64,000 bases of DNA from contig QANY01000011.1 in NCBI GenBank assembly GCA_003255025.1, positions 2,623,743 to 2,687,742 of the forward strand, read 5' to 3'. The notes below the pieces were generated by a model. The model was not told the origin of the DNA, searched no databases, and saw only the letters and a list, made by a program, of their open reading frames with translations. Of this stretch, positions 31,401 to 44,610 are shown one piece after another; position 1 is the first letter of the stretch; each line of letters begins with the position of its first letter. A program made the position numbers and the translations under genes. Source of the DNA: Datisca glomerata (Eukaryota; Streptophyta; Magnoliopsida; Cucurbitales; Datiscaceae).

Positions 31401-33363
31401 CTCTCTCTCACTCTCACTCTCTCTCCCTTTCTCTATCTCTCACTCTTTCTATCTCTCACTCTCTCACTCTCCCACACACTCTCTCTCTCTCACTCTCTCG
31501 CGCTCTCTCTCATTCTCTCTTTGTGTCACTCTTTTGCTCTGTCTCTCTCTATCTCTCTCTCTCCCTCTCTCACTCACTCTCTCTGTCGTTCTCTCTATCT
31601 CACTCTTTCTCTCTCTCTCTATCCCTCTCTCTATCTCTCTCTCTCACTCTCTCTCCCTCTCTCTCCCTATCACTCTCTCTCCCTCTCTCTTTCTCTCTTT
31701 CTCCCTCGTTCGCTCTCTCGCTCTCTTTTCCCCCTCTCTCCCTCTCTCTCTCCCTTTCTCTCTCTTCCCCTCTCTCTCTTTCATTCTCTCTCCCTCTCTC
31801 TCTCCCTCTCTCCCTCACTCTCTCTCTCTTACTATCCCTCTCTCTCACTCTCTCACACTCTCTCTCACTCTCTCTCTCACTCTCTCACACTCTCTCTCAC
31901 TCTCTCTCTCTCACTCTCTCTCACCCTATCTCTCTCCCTCTCTCACCCTCTTTTTCTCCCTTATTCTCTTTCTCGTTCTCTCTCCTTCTCTTCCCCCTCC
32001 CCCTTTTTCTCTGTCTTCTTACCTCTCTCTCACCCTCACTTCCATCTCTCTCTCGCTCTCGCTCTCTCTCTATCTCTTGCTCTCTCTCTCCCTGTCTCAT
32101 TCGCTCCCCCTCTCTCCCTTTCTCTTAGTCTTCCTCCCTCTCTCTAACTCTCTCACTTGCTCTCTCTCTTGCTTTCTCTCTCTCTCCCTATCTCGCTCTC
32201 TCTCTTTCTCTCGCTAAATCTCTCTCTTTCTCGCTCTATCTACCTCACTCTTTTCTCCCCTCTCTCCCTTGCTCTCCCTATCACTCTCTCTCTCATTGTC
32301 TCACTCGTTCTCTCTCTCTCTCTTTCTTTCTCGTTTGCTTTATCTTTGTCTCCCTCTCTCCCTCACTCTCTCTTTCTCGCCCTCTCTCTCTCTCGCCCTC
32401 TTTCCCTTCTCTCTCGCTCTCTCTCATTCACTTTCTCCCTTCAATCTCACTCTCTCACTCTCTCTCTCATTCTCTCACTCTCTCTCTCACTCTCTCACTC
32501 TCTCTCTCACTCTCTCACTCTCTCACTCTCTCTCTCTCTATCTCACTCTCTCTGTATCTCTCGCTCTCTCATTCTCATCCTCCCTCTCTCTCATTTTATC
32601 TCTCTCTCATTCTCTCTCTCCTTGTCTCTCTCTCTCCCTCTCTCCCACACTCTCTCTCTCTCGCACTCTCTTTCTCTCTCTTTGTCTATCACTCTCTCCC
32701 ACTCTCTCTCTCTCTCGCTCTCTCTTTCTAACTCTCTCACTTTCTCCCCCTCTCTCCTTCGCTATCTCTCTCTCACTCTCACTCTCTCGCCCTCTTTCTA
32801 TCTCTCCCTCTCTCTGTGTCTCACTCTCTCTCTCTGTCTCTCTCTCTCATTCTCTCTCTGTGTCACTCTTTCACTCTCTCTCTCACTTATTCTTTGTTTC
32901 CCTCTCTCTCTGACTCTCCCTCTCTCTCCCTCTCTCCCACACTGTCACTCTCTCCCCCCTCTCTCTCTCGATCTCTCTCCTTCTCTCTCTCCCTGTCTCA
33001 CTCTTTCCCCCACTCTTTATCTCTCTCTCTCGCTCTCTCACTCTTTCCCCCACTCTCTAACTTTCTCCCCCTTTCTCGTTCGCTCTCTCTCTCTCACTCT
33101 CACTCTCTCTCCCTTTCCCTATCTCTCACTCTCTCTCACTCTCACTCTCTCTCCCTTTCTCTATCTCTCACTCTCTCTATCTCTCACTCTCTCACTCTCC
33201 CACTCTCTCTCGCTCTCTCTCTCTCTCTGGCTCTCTCGCGCTCTCTCTCATTCTCTCTTTGTGTCACTCTTTCGCTCTCTCTCCCTCTCTCTATCTCTCT
33301 CACTCCCTCTCTCACTCAATGTCTCTCTCTCACTCTCTCTCTCGTTCTCTCTATCTCACTCTT

Positions 33364-33394
<31 letters not shown>

Positions 33395-34077
33395 CTCACT
33401 CTCTCTTTCCCTCTCTCTCCCTGTCACTCTCTCTCCCTGTCACTCTCTCTCCCTCTCTTTCTCCCTCGTTCGCTCTCTCACTCCCTTTCTCCCCCTCTCT
33501 CCCTTTCTCTCTCTTCCCCTCTCTCTTTCATTTTCTCTCTCTCTCCTTCTCTCTCGCCCTCTCTCCCTCACTCTCTCTCTCTCTTACTATCCGTCTCCCT
33601 CACTCTCTCACTATCTCTCTCACTCTCTCTCACCCTATCTCTCTCCCTCTCTCACCCTCTCTCTCCCTATTTTTCTCCCTTATTCTCTTTCTCGTTCTCT
33701 CTCCTTCTCTCTCCCCCTCCCTCTTTCTCTCTATCTTCCTCCCTCTCTCTCTCACCTACACACTCTCTCTCCCTCTCTCTCTCACTCGTTCTCTCTGTCT
33801 GTCACTCTCTCTCCCTCTCTCACTCTTTCACCATTCTCTCCCTCTCTCTATCTCTAACTCTCTCACTAGTTCTCTCTTTCTCGATCTCTCTCCCTATCTA
33901 ACTCTCTCACTTTCTCCCCCTTTCTCCTTCGCTCTCTTTCACACTCTCACTCTCTCTCCCTCTCTCTATCTCTCACTCTCTCCCTATCATACTCTCACTC
34001 TCTCTCCCTTTCTCTATCTCTCACTCTCTCACTCTCCCCCCTCTCTCTCTCTCGCTCTCTCTTATTCTCTCTTTGTG
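28500..34077. repeat. Satellite domain C: CT-strand higher-order repeat, period about 1.73 kb
   Basis: Domain B words stop and a new set appears: TGTGTCACTCTTTC at about 31127, 31521, 32867 and 33253 (pairs offset 1,740 and 1,732 bp), CTTCAATCTCACTCTCTCAC at about 30727 and 32440, CTAACTCTCTCACTTGCTCTC at about 30389 and 32146, and CTCCCTCGTTCGCTCTCTC at about 31703 and 33461. A shorter level is visible at the left: CTTGTGCC...TCTGTCTCACTC recurs at about 29262 and 30014 (offset about 750 bp). The domain stops abruptly inside one of its own words at 34077. Confidence 0.8.
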
Positions 34078-34090
34078 GAAGAGAGAGAAA
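34070..34090. other. Polarity switch CT to GA
   Basis: The left side ends CTTATTCTCTCTTTGTG, the first half of the domain C word that elsewhere reads CTCTTTGTGTCACTCTTTC. The right side begins GGAAGAGAGAGAAAGAG, the second half of the GA-domain word AAATCGTGGAAGAGAG. Both words contain GTG at the join, so there is 3 bp of microhomology. The flanks are different modules, so the join is not a simple palindrome. Confidence 0.9.
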
Positions 34091-37000
34091 GAGAGGGAGA
34101 TAATGAGAGAGAGTGAGGGAGAGAGAGGGAGAAAGAGGGGAGAGAGAGTATGTGTGAAAGAGAGAGAGAGAGCGGGAGAGACAGAGAGATAGTGCGAGAA
34201 AGAGAGATAGTGCGAGAAAGAGAGATAGAGATAGTCAGAGAGTAAGAGAGAGAGAAAGAGCGAGAGGGGAAAGAGAGAGAGAATAAGAGAGAGGGTGAGA
34301 ATGTGTGAGATAGGGAGAGAGAGTGGGGTTGAGAGAGAGAGAGAGTGTGAGAGAGTGAAAGAGAGAGAGTGAAAGAGAGCGAGAAATGGAGAGAGAGTGA
34401 GAGAGAGAGTGCGAACAAGATAGAAATTGCGGGGGATAGACCGAGAGAGAGGGGGTGAGAGAATGTGAGAGAGGTAGAATGAGAGAGAAGAATGGAGAAT
34501 GATATATAGAGAGAGAGAGGGACAAAGAGAGATGGAGGGAGAGAATGAGAAACAGATAGGGGAAGAGAGAGGGGGAGAGAGAAAGTGCAAACAAGAGAGA
34601 GATTGGCAGAGAGAGAATGAGAGAGATAATGGGAATGATAAACAGAGAATGATATATAGTGAGAGAGGGAGAGAGAGATAGAGGGAGAGAGGGAAGGGGG
34701 GAGAGAGAGCGAGAGAGAGTGAAAGAGAGAGCAAGAGAGAGAGAGCGAGAGAGAGTGTGAGAGAGAGAGTGCGAGAGAGAGAGGGTGAAGAGAACGAAAG
34801 AGGGACAAAGAGAGAGAAAGAATGAGAAAGGGACGGAGAGAGAGAGGGAGAGAGAGAGATCGAGAGATAGAGCGAGTGAGAGAGAGAGCGGGGTGAAGAG
34901 AACGAAAGAGGGACAGAGAGAGAAAAAGAGAGAGCGAGATGGTGAGAAAGAGAGAGGAGGGAGAGAGAGAGCGAGAGACAAAGAGAGAGTGAGAGAGAGA
35001 TAGTGAGAGAGCAAGAGAGGGAGAGAGACAGTGAGGGTGAGAAAGAGAGAGAGTTAGGGTGAGAGAGAGAGGGAGAGAGGGAGAGAGGGAGCGAGAGATA
35101 GAGGGAGATAATGAGAGAGAGAGCAAGAGAGAGAGAGAATAAGAGAGTGAGACGGTGAGAGAGGGAGAGAGCGAGAAATGGAGAGAGAGTGATAGAGAGA
35201 GAAAGTGCAAACAAGATAGAAATTGTGAGGGATAGAGGGAATAGGGGAGAGAGAGAGTGAATGTGCGAACAAGAGAGAGAGGGGGAGGAAGAATGTGAGA
35301 GAGGTAGAACGAGAAAGAAAAAAGGAGAACGATATATATATATAGAGAGAGGGAGAAAGAGAGATGGAGGGAGAGAATGAGAGAATGAGATTGAGATAGG
35401 GGGAAGAGAGAGAGGGGGAGAGAAAGTGCGGACACGAGAGAGAGTGGGAGAGAGAATGAGAAAGATAAAGAGAGAACGATATACAGAGAGAGAGAGAGAG
35501 GGGGAGAGAGAGATAGAAAGGGAGAGAGGGGGAGAGAGAGCGAGAGAGACAGAGCGAGAGAGAGAGAGCGAGAGAGAGAGGGGGAAGAGAATGAAAGAGG
35601 GACAGAGAATGAAAGAGAGAGAGAGGGACGGACAGAGAGAGGGAGCGAGAGAGAGAGAGCGGGGGGATTAGAATGAAAGAGGGACAAAGAGAATGAAAGA
35701 GAGAGTGAGAAAGAGAGAGAAAGTGAGCGAGAGAGAGGGAAGAGAACGAAAGAGGGACAGAGAGAGAAAGAGAATGAAAGAGGGACAAAGAGAGAAAGAG
35801 CGAGAGAGGGATGGAGAGAGAGACAGAGGGAGAAAGAGAGCGAGAGAGAGAGAGAGAGTGGGGGGAAGAGAACAAAAGAGGGACAAAGAGAGAGAAAGAG
35901 AGAGAGAAGGTGAGAAAGAGGGAGCGAGGGAGAGAGCGAGAGACAGAGAGAGAGAGAGATAGTGAGAGAGCGAGAGAGGGAGAGAGAGTGTGAGAGAAAG
36001 AGTTAGGGCGAGAGAGAGTGGGAGAGAGAAAAAGAGAGAGAGGGAGAGAGGGAGATAGAGATAGAGGGAGATAATGAGAGAGAGAAAGAGAGACAGAGAG
36101 GGAGAGAGTGCGTGAGATAGGGAGAAAGAGTGAGGGCGACAGAGAGAAAGGGAGAGAATGAGAGAGGGAGAGAGAGAGAGAGGGCGAGAGAGGGGGGGAG
36201 AGAGAGAGGGAGAGAGCAAGCGAGAGAGAGAGAATGCGAACGAGAGAGAGAGATAGAGAGAGCGAAAGAGTGAGAGAGAAAACAAGTGAGGGAGAGAGGG
36301 AGAGGGAGCGAGGGAGAGGGGGAGAAAGAGAGAGAGATAGATAGATATATAGAGAGAGCGTGGGAGACATGGGAGAAGGAGAGAGAGAGAAAGTGGGGGA
36401 GAGAACGAGAGAGAAATAGAAGAGAAAGAGAAAGAGGGGGTGAGGGTGTGAGAGAGAGTGCGAGATTGGGAGAGAAGGTGAAATAGAGAGAGTGGGAGAA
36501 CAAGAGAATGAGAGAGCGGGAGAAATTGAGGGAGAGAAATCATGGAAGAGAGAGAGGGAGATAATGAGAGGGAGTGAGGGAGAGAGAGGGAGAGAGAGAG
36601 CGAGATAGAGAGAGTGTGAGAGAGAGAGTGCGAGAGAGAGAGGGGGAAGAGAATGAAAGAGGGACAGAGAGAGAAAGAGCGAGAAAGGGACGGAGAGAGA
36701 GAGGGAGAGAGAGAGAGATCGAGAGAGAGAGCGAGTGAGAGAGAGAGCGGGGTGAAGAGAACGAAAGAGGGACAGAGAGAGAAAAAGAGAGAGCGAGAAG
36801 TTGAGAAAGAGAGAGCGAGGGAGAGAGAGAGCGAGAGACAGAGAGAGTGAGAGAGAGAGATAGTGAGAGAGCGAGAGAGGGAGAGAGATAGTGTGGGTGA
36901 GAGAGCGAGAGAGAGTTAGGGTGAGAGAGAGAGGGAGAGAGGGAGAGAGGGAGAGAGATAGAGGGAGAGAATGAGAGAGTGAGCAAGAGAGAGAAGAATA

Positions 37001-40000
37001 AGAGAGTGACATGGTGAGAGAGAGAGAGAGAGAGAAACGGAGAGAGAGTGAGAGAGAGAGAAAGTGCGAACAAGATAGAAATTGTGGGGGATAGAGGGAA
37101 TAGGGGAGAGAGAGAGAGTGAAAGTGCGAACAAGAAAGAGAGGGGATGGGAGAATGTGAGAGAGGTAGAACGAGAAAGAAAAAAGGAGAACGATATATAT
37201 AGAGAGAGAGGGGGAGAAAGAGACATGGAGGGAGAGAATGAGAAAATGAGAGAGAGATAGGGGGAAGAAAGAGAGGGGGAGAGAGAAAGTGCGGACACGA
37301 GAGAGAGTGGGAGAGAGAATGAGAGAGAATGGGAAAGATAAACAGAGAACGATATACAGAGAGAGAGGGGGGGAGAGAGAGATAGAAAGGGAGAGAGAGG
37401 GAGAGAGAGAGAGCGAGAGAGACAGAGCAAGAGAGAGAGAGAGCGAGAGAGAGAGAGTGAGAGTGAGAGGGGGAAGAGAATGAAAGAGGGACAGAGAGAG
37501 AAAGAGAGAGAGAAACGAAGAGAGAGAGAGAGGGAGCGAGAGAGAGAGCGGGGGGAAGAGAACGAAAGAGGGACAGAGAGAATGAAAGAGAGAAAGAGTG
37601 AAAGAGAGAGAGAGAGAGCGAGAGAGAGAGAGCGAGAGAGAGAGCGAGAGAGAGAGAGTGTGAGAGAGAGAGGGGGAAGAGAATGAAAGAGGGACAGAAA
37701 AAGAAAGAGAGAGAGAGGGACGGACAGAGAGAGGGAGCGAGAGAGAGAGAGCGGGGGGATGAGAATGAAAGAGGGACAAAGAGAATGAAAGAGAGAGTGA
37801 GAGAGAGAGAGAGCGAGCGAGAGAGAGGGAAGAGAATGAAAGAGGGACAGAGAGAGAAAGAGAATGAAAGAGGGACAAAGAGAGAAAGAGAGAGAGGGAT
37901 GGAGAGAGAGACAGAGGGAGAAAGAGAGCGAGAGAGAGAGAGAGTGCGGGGGGAAGAGAACAAAAGAGGGACAGAGAGAGAGAAAGAGAGAGAGAAGGTG
38001 AGAAAGAGGGAGCGAGGGAGAGAGCGAGAGACAGAGAGAGAGAGAGATAGTGAGAGAGCGAGAGAGGGAGAGAGAGTGTGAGAGAGAGTGTGAGAGAGAG
38101 AGTTAGGGCGAGAGAGAGCGGGAGAGAAAAAGAGAGAGGGGGAGAGACGGAGATAGAGATAGAGGGAGAGAATGAGAGAGAGAGAAAGAGAGACATAGAG
38201 GGAGAGAGTGCGTGAGATAGGGAGAAAGAGTGAGGGCGACAGAGAGAGAGGGAGAGAAAGAGAGAGGGAGAGAGAGAGGGCGAGAGAGAGGGGGAGAGAG
38301 AGGGAGAGAGCAAGCGAGAGAGAGAGAATGCGAACGAGAGAGAGAGATAGAGAGAGCGAAAGAGTGAGAGAGAAAACAAATGAGGGAGCGAGGGAGAGGG
38401 AGGAGGAAGAGAGAGCGAGAGAGAGAGAGAGTGAGAGAGAGAGTGAGAGAGAGAGAGCGAGAGAAAGAGAGCGAGAGAGAGAGTGTGAGAGAGAGAGTGC
38501 GAGAGAGAGAGGGGGAAGAGAATGAAAGAGGGACAGAGAGAGAGAAGAGTGAGAGAGGGACGGAGAGAGAGAGGGAGAGCGAGAGCGAGAGAGAGAGCGG
38601 GGTGAGAGAGAGAGCGAGAGAGAGAGGAGGAAGAGAATGAAAGAGGGACAGAGAGAGAAAGAGAGAGAGGGACGGAGAGAGATAGGGGGAGAGAGAGAGA
38701 GAGAGAGCGGGGGGAAGAGAACGAAAGAGGGACAGAGCGAGAAAGGGAGAGAGAGAAGGTGAGAAAGAGAGAGCGAGGGAGAGAGGGCGAGAGATAGAGA
38801 GAGCGAGAGAGAGATGGTGAGAGAGCGAGAGAGGGAGAGAGAGTGTGAGAGAGAGAGAGAGAGCAAGGGCGAGAGAGAGAGCGGGGCGAGAGAGAGCGAG
38901 AGAGAGGGGGAAGAGAATTAAAGAGGGACAAAGAGAGACAGAGAGAGGGACGGAGAAAGAGAGAGGGGGAGAGAGAGCGAGAGAGAGCGAGAGAGAGAGC
39001 GGGGGGAAGAGAATGAAAGAGGGACAGGGAGAGAGAAAGGGAGAGAGAGAAGGTGAGAAAGAGAGAGCGCGGGAGAGTGAGAACGAGAGACAGAGAGAGA
39101 GCGAGAGAGAGAGATAATGAGAGAGCGAGAGAGGGAGAGAGAGAGCGTGAGTGAGAGAGAGAGCTAGGGCGAGAGAGAGGGAGAGAGAAACAGAGAGAGG
39201 GAGAGAGGGAGAGAGGGAGAGAATGAGAGAGAGAGAAAGAGAGACAGAGAGGGAAAGAGTGTGTGAGGTTGGGAGAAAGAGTGAGGGCAACAGAGAGAAA
39301 GGGAGAGAATGAGAGAGGGAGAGAGAGAGGGCGAGAGAGATGGAGAGAGAATGAGGGAGAGAGCAAGAGAGAGAGAGAGAGAATGTGAACGAGAGAGAGA
39401 GAGATAGCGAGAGCAAAAGAGTGAGAGAGAGAACAAGTGAGGGAGAGAGGGAGAGGGAGCGAGGGAGAGGAGGAGAAAGAGAGAGAGATAGATAGATTTA
39501 TAGAGAGAGCGAGGGAGACATGGGAGAAAGAGAGAGAGAGAAATAGAAGAGAGAGAGAGAGGGGGTGAGGGTGTGAGAGAGAGTGCGAGATTGGGAGAGA
39601 AGGTGAAACAGAGAGAGTGGGAGAACAAGAGAATGAGAGAGCGGGAGAAAATGAGGAAGAGAAAACGTGGAAGAGAGAGAGGGAGATAATGAGAGGGAGT
39701 GAGGGAGAGAGAGGGAGAGAGAGAGCGAGATAGAGAGAGTGTCAGAGAGAGAGTGCGAGAGAGAGAGGGCGAAGAGAATGAAAGAGGGACAGAGAGAGAG
39801 AATGAGTGAGAAAGGGACGGAGAGAGAGAGGGGGAGAGAGAGATCGAGAGAGAGAGCGAGTGAGAGAGAGAGAGCGAGTGAGAGAGAGACGGGACAGAGA
39901 GAGAAAAAGAGAGAGCGAGAAGGTGAGAAAGAGAGAGCGAGGGAGAGAGAGCGAGAGACAGAGAGAGAGTGAGAGAGAAAGATAGTGAGAGAGCGAGAGA

Positions 40001-42300
40001 GGGAGAGAGACAGTGTGGGTGAGAGAGCGAGAGAGGGAGGGAGAGAGGGAGAGAGGGAGAGAGGGAGAGAGAGATGGAGGGAGAGAATGAGAGAGTGAGC
40101 AAGAGAGAGAAGAGTAAGAGAGTGAGACGGTGAGAGAGATAGAGAGCGAGAAATGGAGAGAGAGTGAGAGAGAGAGAAAGTGCGAACAAGATAGAAATTG
40201 TGAGGGATAGAGGGAATAGGGGGGAGAGAGAGTGAAAGTGCGAACAAGAGAGAGAGGGGGAGGGAGAATGTGAGAGAGGTAGAACGAGAAAGAAAAAAAG
40301 AGAACGATATATAGAGAGGGAGAGAGAGGGAGAAAGAGAGATGGAGGGAGAGAATGAGAGAATGAGAGAGAGATAGGGGGAAGAGAGAGAGGGGGAGAGA
40401 GAAAGTGCGAACACGAGAGAGAGTGGAAGAGAAAAATGAGAGAGAGAATGGGAAAGATAAACAGAGAACGATATACAAAGAGAGAAAGGGAGAGAGTGAT
40501 AGAAGGGGAGAGAGGGGGAGAGAGAGAGCGAGAGAGACAAAGCGAGAGAGAGAGAGAGTGAGAGAGAGAGAGCGAGAGAGAGAGCGAGAGAGAGGGGGGA
40601 AGAGAACGAAAGAGGGACAGAGAAAGAAAGAGAGAGTGGGACGAACATAGATAGGGAGCGAGAAAGAGAGCGAGAGAGAGAGAGAGCGGGGGGATGAGAA
40701 CGAAAGAGGGACAAAGAGAATGAAAGAGAGAGTGAGAGAGAGAGCGAGAGAGAGAAAGGGAAGAGAACGAAAGAGGGACAGAAAGAGAAAGAGAACGAAA
40801 GAGGGACAGAGAGAGAAAGAGAGAAAGAGAGGGACGGAGAGAGAGACAGAGGGAGAGAGAGAGTGAGAGAGAGAGAGAGAGCGGGGGGAAGAGAACGAAC
40901 GAGGGACAGAGCGAGAGAAAGAAAGAGAGAGAAGGTGAGAAAGAGGGAGCGAGGGAGAGAACGAGAGACAGAGAGAGAGCGAGAGAGAGAGATAGTGAGA
41001 GAGCGAGAGAGGGAGAGAGAGTGTGAGAGAGAGAGAGTTAGGGCGAGAGAGAGAGGGAGAGAGAAAAAGAGAGAGAGGGAGAGAGGGAGATAGAGATAGA
41101 GGGAGAGAATGAGAGAGAGAGAAAGAGAGACAGAGATGGAGAGAGTGCGTGAGATATGGCGAAAGAGTGAGGGCGACAGAGAGAAAGGGAGAGAATGAGA
41201 GAGGGAGAGAGAGAGGGTGAGAGAGAGGGGGAGAGGGAGAGGGAGAGAGCAAGAGAGAGAGAGAGAATGCGAACGAGAGAGAGAGAGATAGAGAGAGCGA
41301 AAGAGTGAGAGAGAAAATAAATGAGGGAGCGAAGGAGAGGGAGGAGGGAGACAGAGCAAGAGAGAGAGAGTGAGAAAGAGAGAGAGTGAGAGAGAGAGAG
41401 CGAGAGAGAGAGTGAGAGAGAGTGTGAGAGAGAGAGTGCGAGTGAGAGAGGGGGAAGAGAATGAAAGAGGGACAGAGAGAGAGAGAAAGAGTGAGAGAGG
41501 GATGGAGAGAGAGAGGGAGAGAGAGAGAGCGGGGCGAGAGAGAGCGAGAGATAGGGGGAAGAGAACGAAAGAGGGACAGAGAGAGAAAGAGAGAGAGGGA
41601 AGGAGAGAGAGCGGGGGGAAGAGAACGAAAGAGGGACAGAGAGAGAAAGGGAGAGAGAGAAGGTGAGAAAGAGAGAGCGAGGGAGAGAGAGGGAGAGACA
41701 GAGAGAGCGAGAGAGAGAGATAGTGAGAGAGCGAGAGAAAGCGTGAGAGAGAGAGAGAGAGAGCAAGGGCGAGAGAGAGAGCGGGGCGAGAGAGAGCGAG
41801 AGAGAGGGGGAAGAGAATGAAAGAGGGACAGAGAGATACAGAGAGAGAGGGACGGAGAGAGAGAGAGAATGGGAGAGAGAGAGAGAGCGAGAGAGAGCGG
41901 GGGGAAGAGAACGAAAGAGGGACATGGAGAGAGAAAGGGAGAGAGAGAAGGTGAGAAAGAGAGAGTGAGGGAGAGTGAGAGCGAGAGAGAGAGAGAGAGC
42001 GAGAGAGAGAGATAGTGAGCTAGGGCGAGAGAGAGAGGGAGAGAGAAACAAAGAGAGAGGGAGAGAGGGAGAGAGGGAGAGAGAGATAGAGGGAGAGAAT
42101 GAGAGAGAGAGAGAGAGATAGAGAGGGAAAGAGTGAGAGCAAAAGAGTGAGAGAGAGAACAAGTGAGGGAGCAAGGGAGAGGGAGCGAGGGAGAGGGGGA
42201 GAAAGAGAGAGAGATAGATAGATATAGAGAGAGCGAGGGAGACATGGGAGAAAGAGAGAGAGAGAAAGTGGGGGAGAGAACGAGACAGAGAAAGAGAGAG
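34078..42300. repeat. Satellite GA domain, part 1: higher-order repeat of about 3.1 kb
   Basis: From 34078 the plus strand is purine. Two module types alternate. Module 1 holds GACATGGGAGAA, GATTGGGAGAGAAGGTGAAA, AGAAATCGTGGAAGAGAG and GTATGTGTGAAAG. Module 2 is many short units built on GGGGGAAGAGAACGAAAGAG followed by GGACAGAGAG, every 80-130 bp in places (for example 37470-37960). A third word set, GAACAAGATAGAAATTG with GGTAGAACGAGAAAG and ACGATATATAGAGAG, recurs at about 34413, 35210, 37070 and 40187. Segment 36265-36750 is repeated at 39422-39895 and again, shortened, near 42.15-42.45 kb (GATTGGG at 36464, 39589 and 42329; offsets 3,125 and 2,740). Confidence 0.85.
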
Positions 42301-44180
42301 AGGGGCGAGCGTGTGAGAGAGAGTGCGAGATTGGGTGAGAAGGTGAAACAGAGAGAGTGGGAGAACAAGAGAATGAGAGAGCGGGAGAAAACGAGGGAGA
42401 CAAATCGTGGAAGAGAGAGAGGGAGATAATGAGAGGGAGTGAGGGAGAGAGAGGGAGAGACAGAGAGAGGGGAGAGAGAGTATGTGTGAAAGAGAGAGAG
42501 CGGGAGAGACAGAGAGATAGTGTGAGAAAGAGAGAGAGTGATAGTGAGAGACAAGAGAGAGAGAAAGAGCGAGAGGGGAAAGAGAGAGAGGGTGAAAGTG
42601 TGTGTGAGAGAGAGAGAGTGTGAGAGAGTGAAAGGGAGAGAGAGGGAGAGAGAGCGAGAAATGGAGAGAGAGTGAGAGAGAGAGAGAGTGAAAGTGCGAA
42701 CAAGAGAGAATGTGAGAGAGGTAGAACAAGAAAGAGAAAAGGAGAATGATATATATAGAGAGAGAGGGAGAAATAGAGATAGAGGGAGAGAATGAGAAAG
42801 AGATAGGGGGAAGAGAGAGGGGGAGAGAGAAAGAGAACGATATATTGAGAGAGAGAATAAGAGAGAGATAATGGGAAAGATAAACAGAGAATGATATATA
42901 GAGAGAGAAGGAGAGAGAGATAGAGGGAGAGAGAGGGGGCGAGAGAGCGAGAGAGAGAGAGTGAGGGAGTGTGTGAGAAAGAGTGATGGAGAGAGAGAGA
43001 GGGAGAGAGAGATGGAGAGAGAGAGGGAGAGATAATGGGAAAGAGAGCGAGAGAGAGAGTGCGAGAGAGAGAGAGCGAGAGAGAGAGAGAGCAAGAGAGA
43101 GAGAGTGCGAGAGAGAGAGGGGGGAAGAGTACGAAAGAGAGACAGGGAGAGAGAAAAAGTGAGAGAGGGACGGAGAGAGAGAGGGAGAGAGAGAGTGCGA
43201 GAGAGAGCGGGGCGAGAGAGAGAGAGCGAGAGACAGAGAGAGAGCGAGAGAAGGAGATAGTGAGAGAGTTAGAGAGGGAGAGAGAGCGTGAGAGAGAGAG
43301 AGAGAGCTAGGGCGGGAGAGAGAGGGAGAGAGAAAAAGAGAGAGAGGGAGAGAGGGAGAGGGGGAGAGAGATAGAGGGAGAGAATGAGAGAGAGAGAAAG
43401 AGAGACAGAGAGGGAGAGAGTGTGTGAGATAGGTAGAAAGAGTGAGGGCGACAAAGAGAAAAGGAGAGAATGAGAGATGGAGAGAGAGAGTGGGCGAGAG
43501 AGATGGAAAGAGAGAGGGAGAGAGCCAGAGAGAGAATGCAAATGAGAGAGAGAGAGGGAGAGAGCAAGAGAGAGAGATTGCGAACGAGAGAGAGAGATAG
43601 CGAGAGCAAAAGAGTGAGAGAGAGAACAAGTGAGGGAGCGAGGGAGAGGGGGAGAAAGAGAGAGAGATAGATAGTTATACAGAGACAGGGCGAGGGAAAC
43701 ATGGGAGAAAAAGAGAGAGAAAGAAAGTGGGGGAGAGAATGAGAGAGAGAACTAGAAGGGAAAGAGAGAGGTGGCGAGGGTATGAGAGAGCGCGAGATTG
43801 GGAGAGAAGGTGAAATATAGAGAGAGAGAGGACAAAAGAATGAGAGAGCGGGAGAAAACAAGGGAGAGAAATCGTGGAAGAGAGAGAGAGAGGGAGATAA
43901 TGAGAGAGTGAGGGAGAGGGAGGGAGAGAGGGGAGAGAGAGTATGTGTGAAAGAGAAAGAGAGAGTGGGAGAGAAAGAGAGATAGTGCGAGAAAGAGAGA
44001 GAGAGAGAGCGGGAGAAAACGAGGGAGAGAAATCGTGGAAGAGAGGGAGAGTGAGGGAGAGGGAGGGAGAGAGTGAGGGGAGGGAGGGAGTGAGGGGAGA
44101 GAGAGTATGTGTGAAAGAGAGAGAGCGGGAGAGAAATAGAGAGAGTGTGTGAGATAGGGAGAGAGTTAGAGAGAGAGAGA

Positions 44181-44610
44181 GAAAGTGCGAACAAGATAGA
44201 AATTGCGAGGCATAGAGGGAATGGGGAAGAGAGAGAGTGTGAAAGTGCGAACAAGAGAGAGAGGGAGAGGGAGACTGAGAGAGGTGGAACGAGAAAGAAA
44301 AAAGGAGAATGATATAGAGAGAGTGGGAGAAAGAGTGATGGAGGGAGAGAATGAGAAAGAGATAGGGGGAAGAGAGAGGGGGAGAGAGAAAGTGCGAACA
44401 AGAGAGAGAGTGGAAGAGAGAGAATGAGAGATAGATAATGGGAAAGATAAACGGAGAACGATATATAGAGAGAGAGAGGGAGAAAGAGATAGAGGGAGAG
44501 ATAGGGGGGAGAGAGAGCGAGAGAGAGAGAGAGAGGGAGAGAGTGTGTGAGATAGGGAGACAGAGTGAGGGCGATAGAGAGAAAGTTAGAGAATGGGAGA
44601 GGGAGAGAAA
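44181..44610. repeat. Copy 1 of a 430-bp segment present three times
   Basis: Begins at GAACAAGATAGAAATTGCGA + GGCATAG and ends at GAGAAAGTTAGAGAATGGG. Recurs at 47442-47870 and 55727-56116 with isolated substitutions (for example GATGGAGGG against GATGAAGGG, and GGTGGAACG against GGTAGAACG). Confidence 0.85.

Noticed and set aside
13640..34077. CRISPR-like array (regular repeats with spacers)
   Set aside because: Spacing between recurring words is irregular at short scale, the 'spacers' are also CT repeats, and the genome is a plant.
34060..34100. Simple palindrome at the 34,077 switch
   Set aside because: The two flanks are different modules. The reverse complement of the left flank does not match the right flank beyond general GA content.
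34500..35003. Glu/Arg-rich plus-strand ORFs that could suggest RS-like or nucleolar proteins
   Set aside because: GAG/AGA codons from (GA)n, present in every GA module, with no start context or domain.
37045..40400. Recurring peptide text such as NFYLVRTFSLS and FLVLPLSHS in minus-strand frames
   Set aside because: These are translations of the conserved punctuation words. They occur in different frames in different copies, so the DNA word is conserved, not a peptide.
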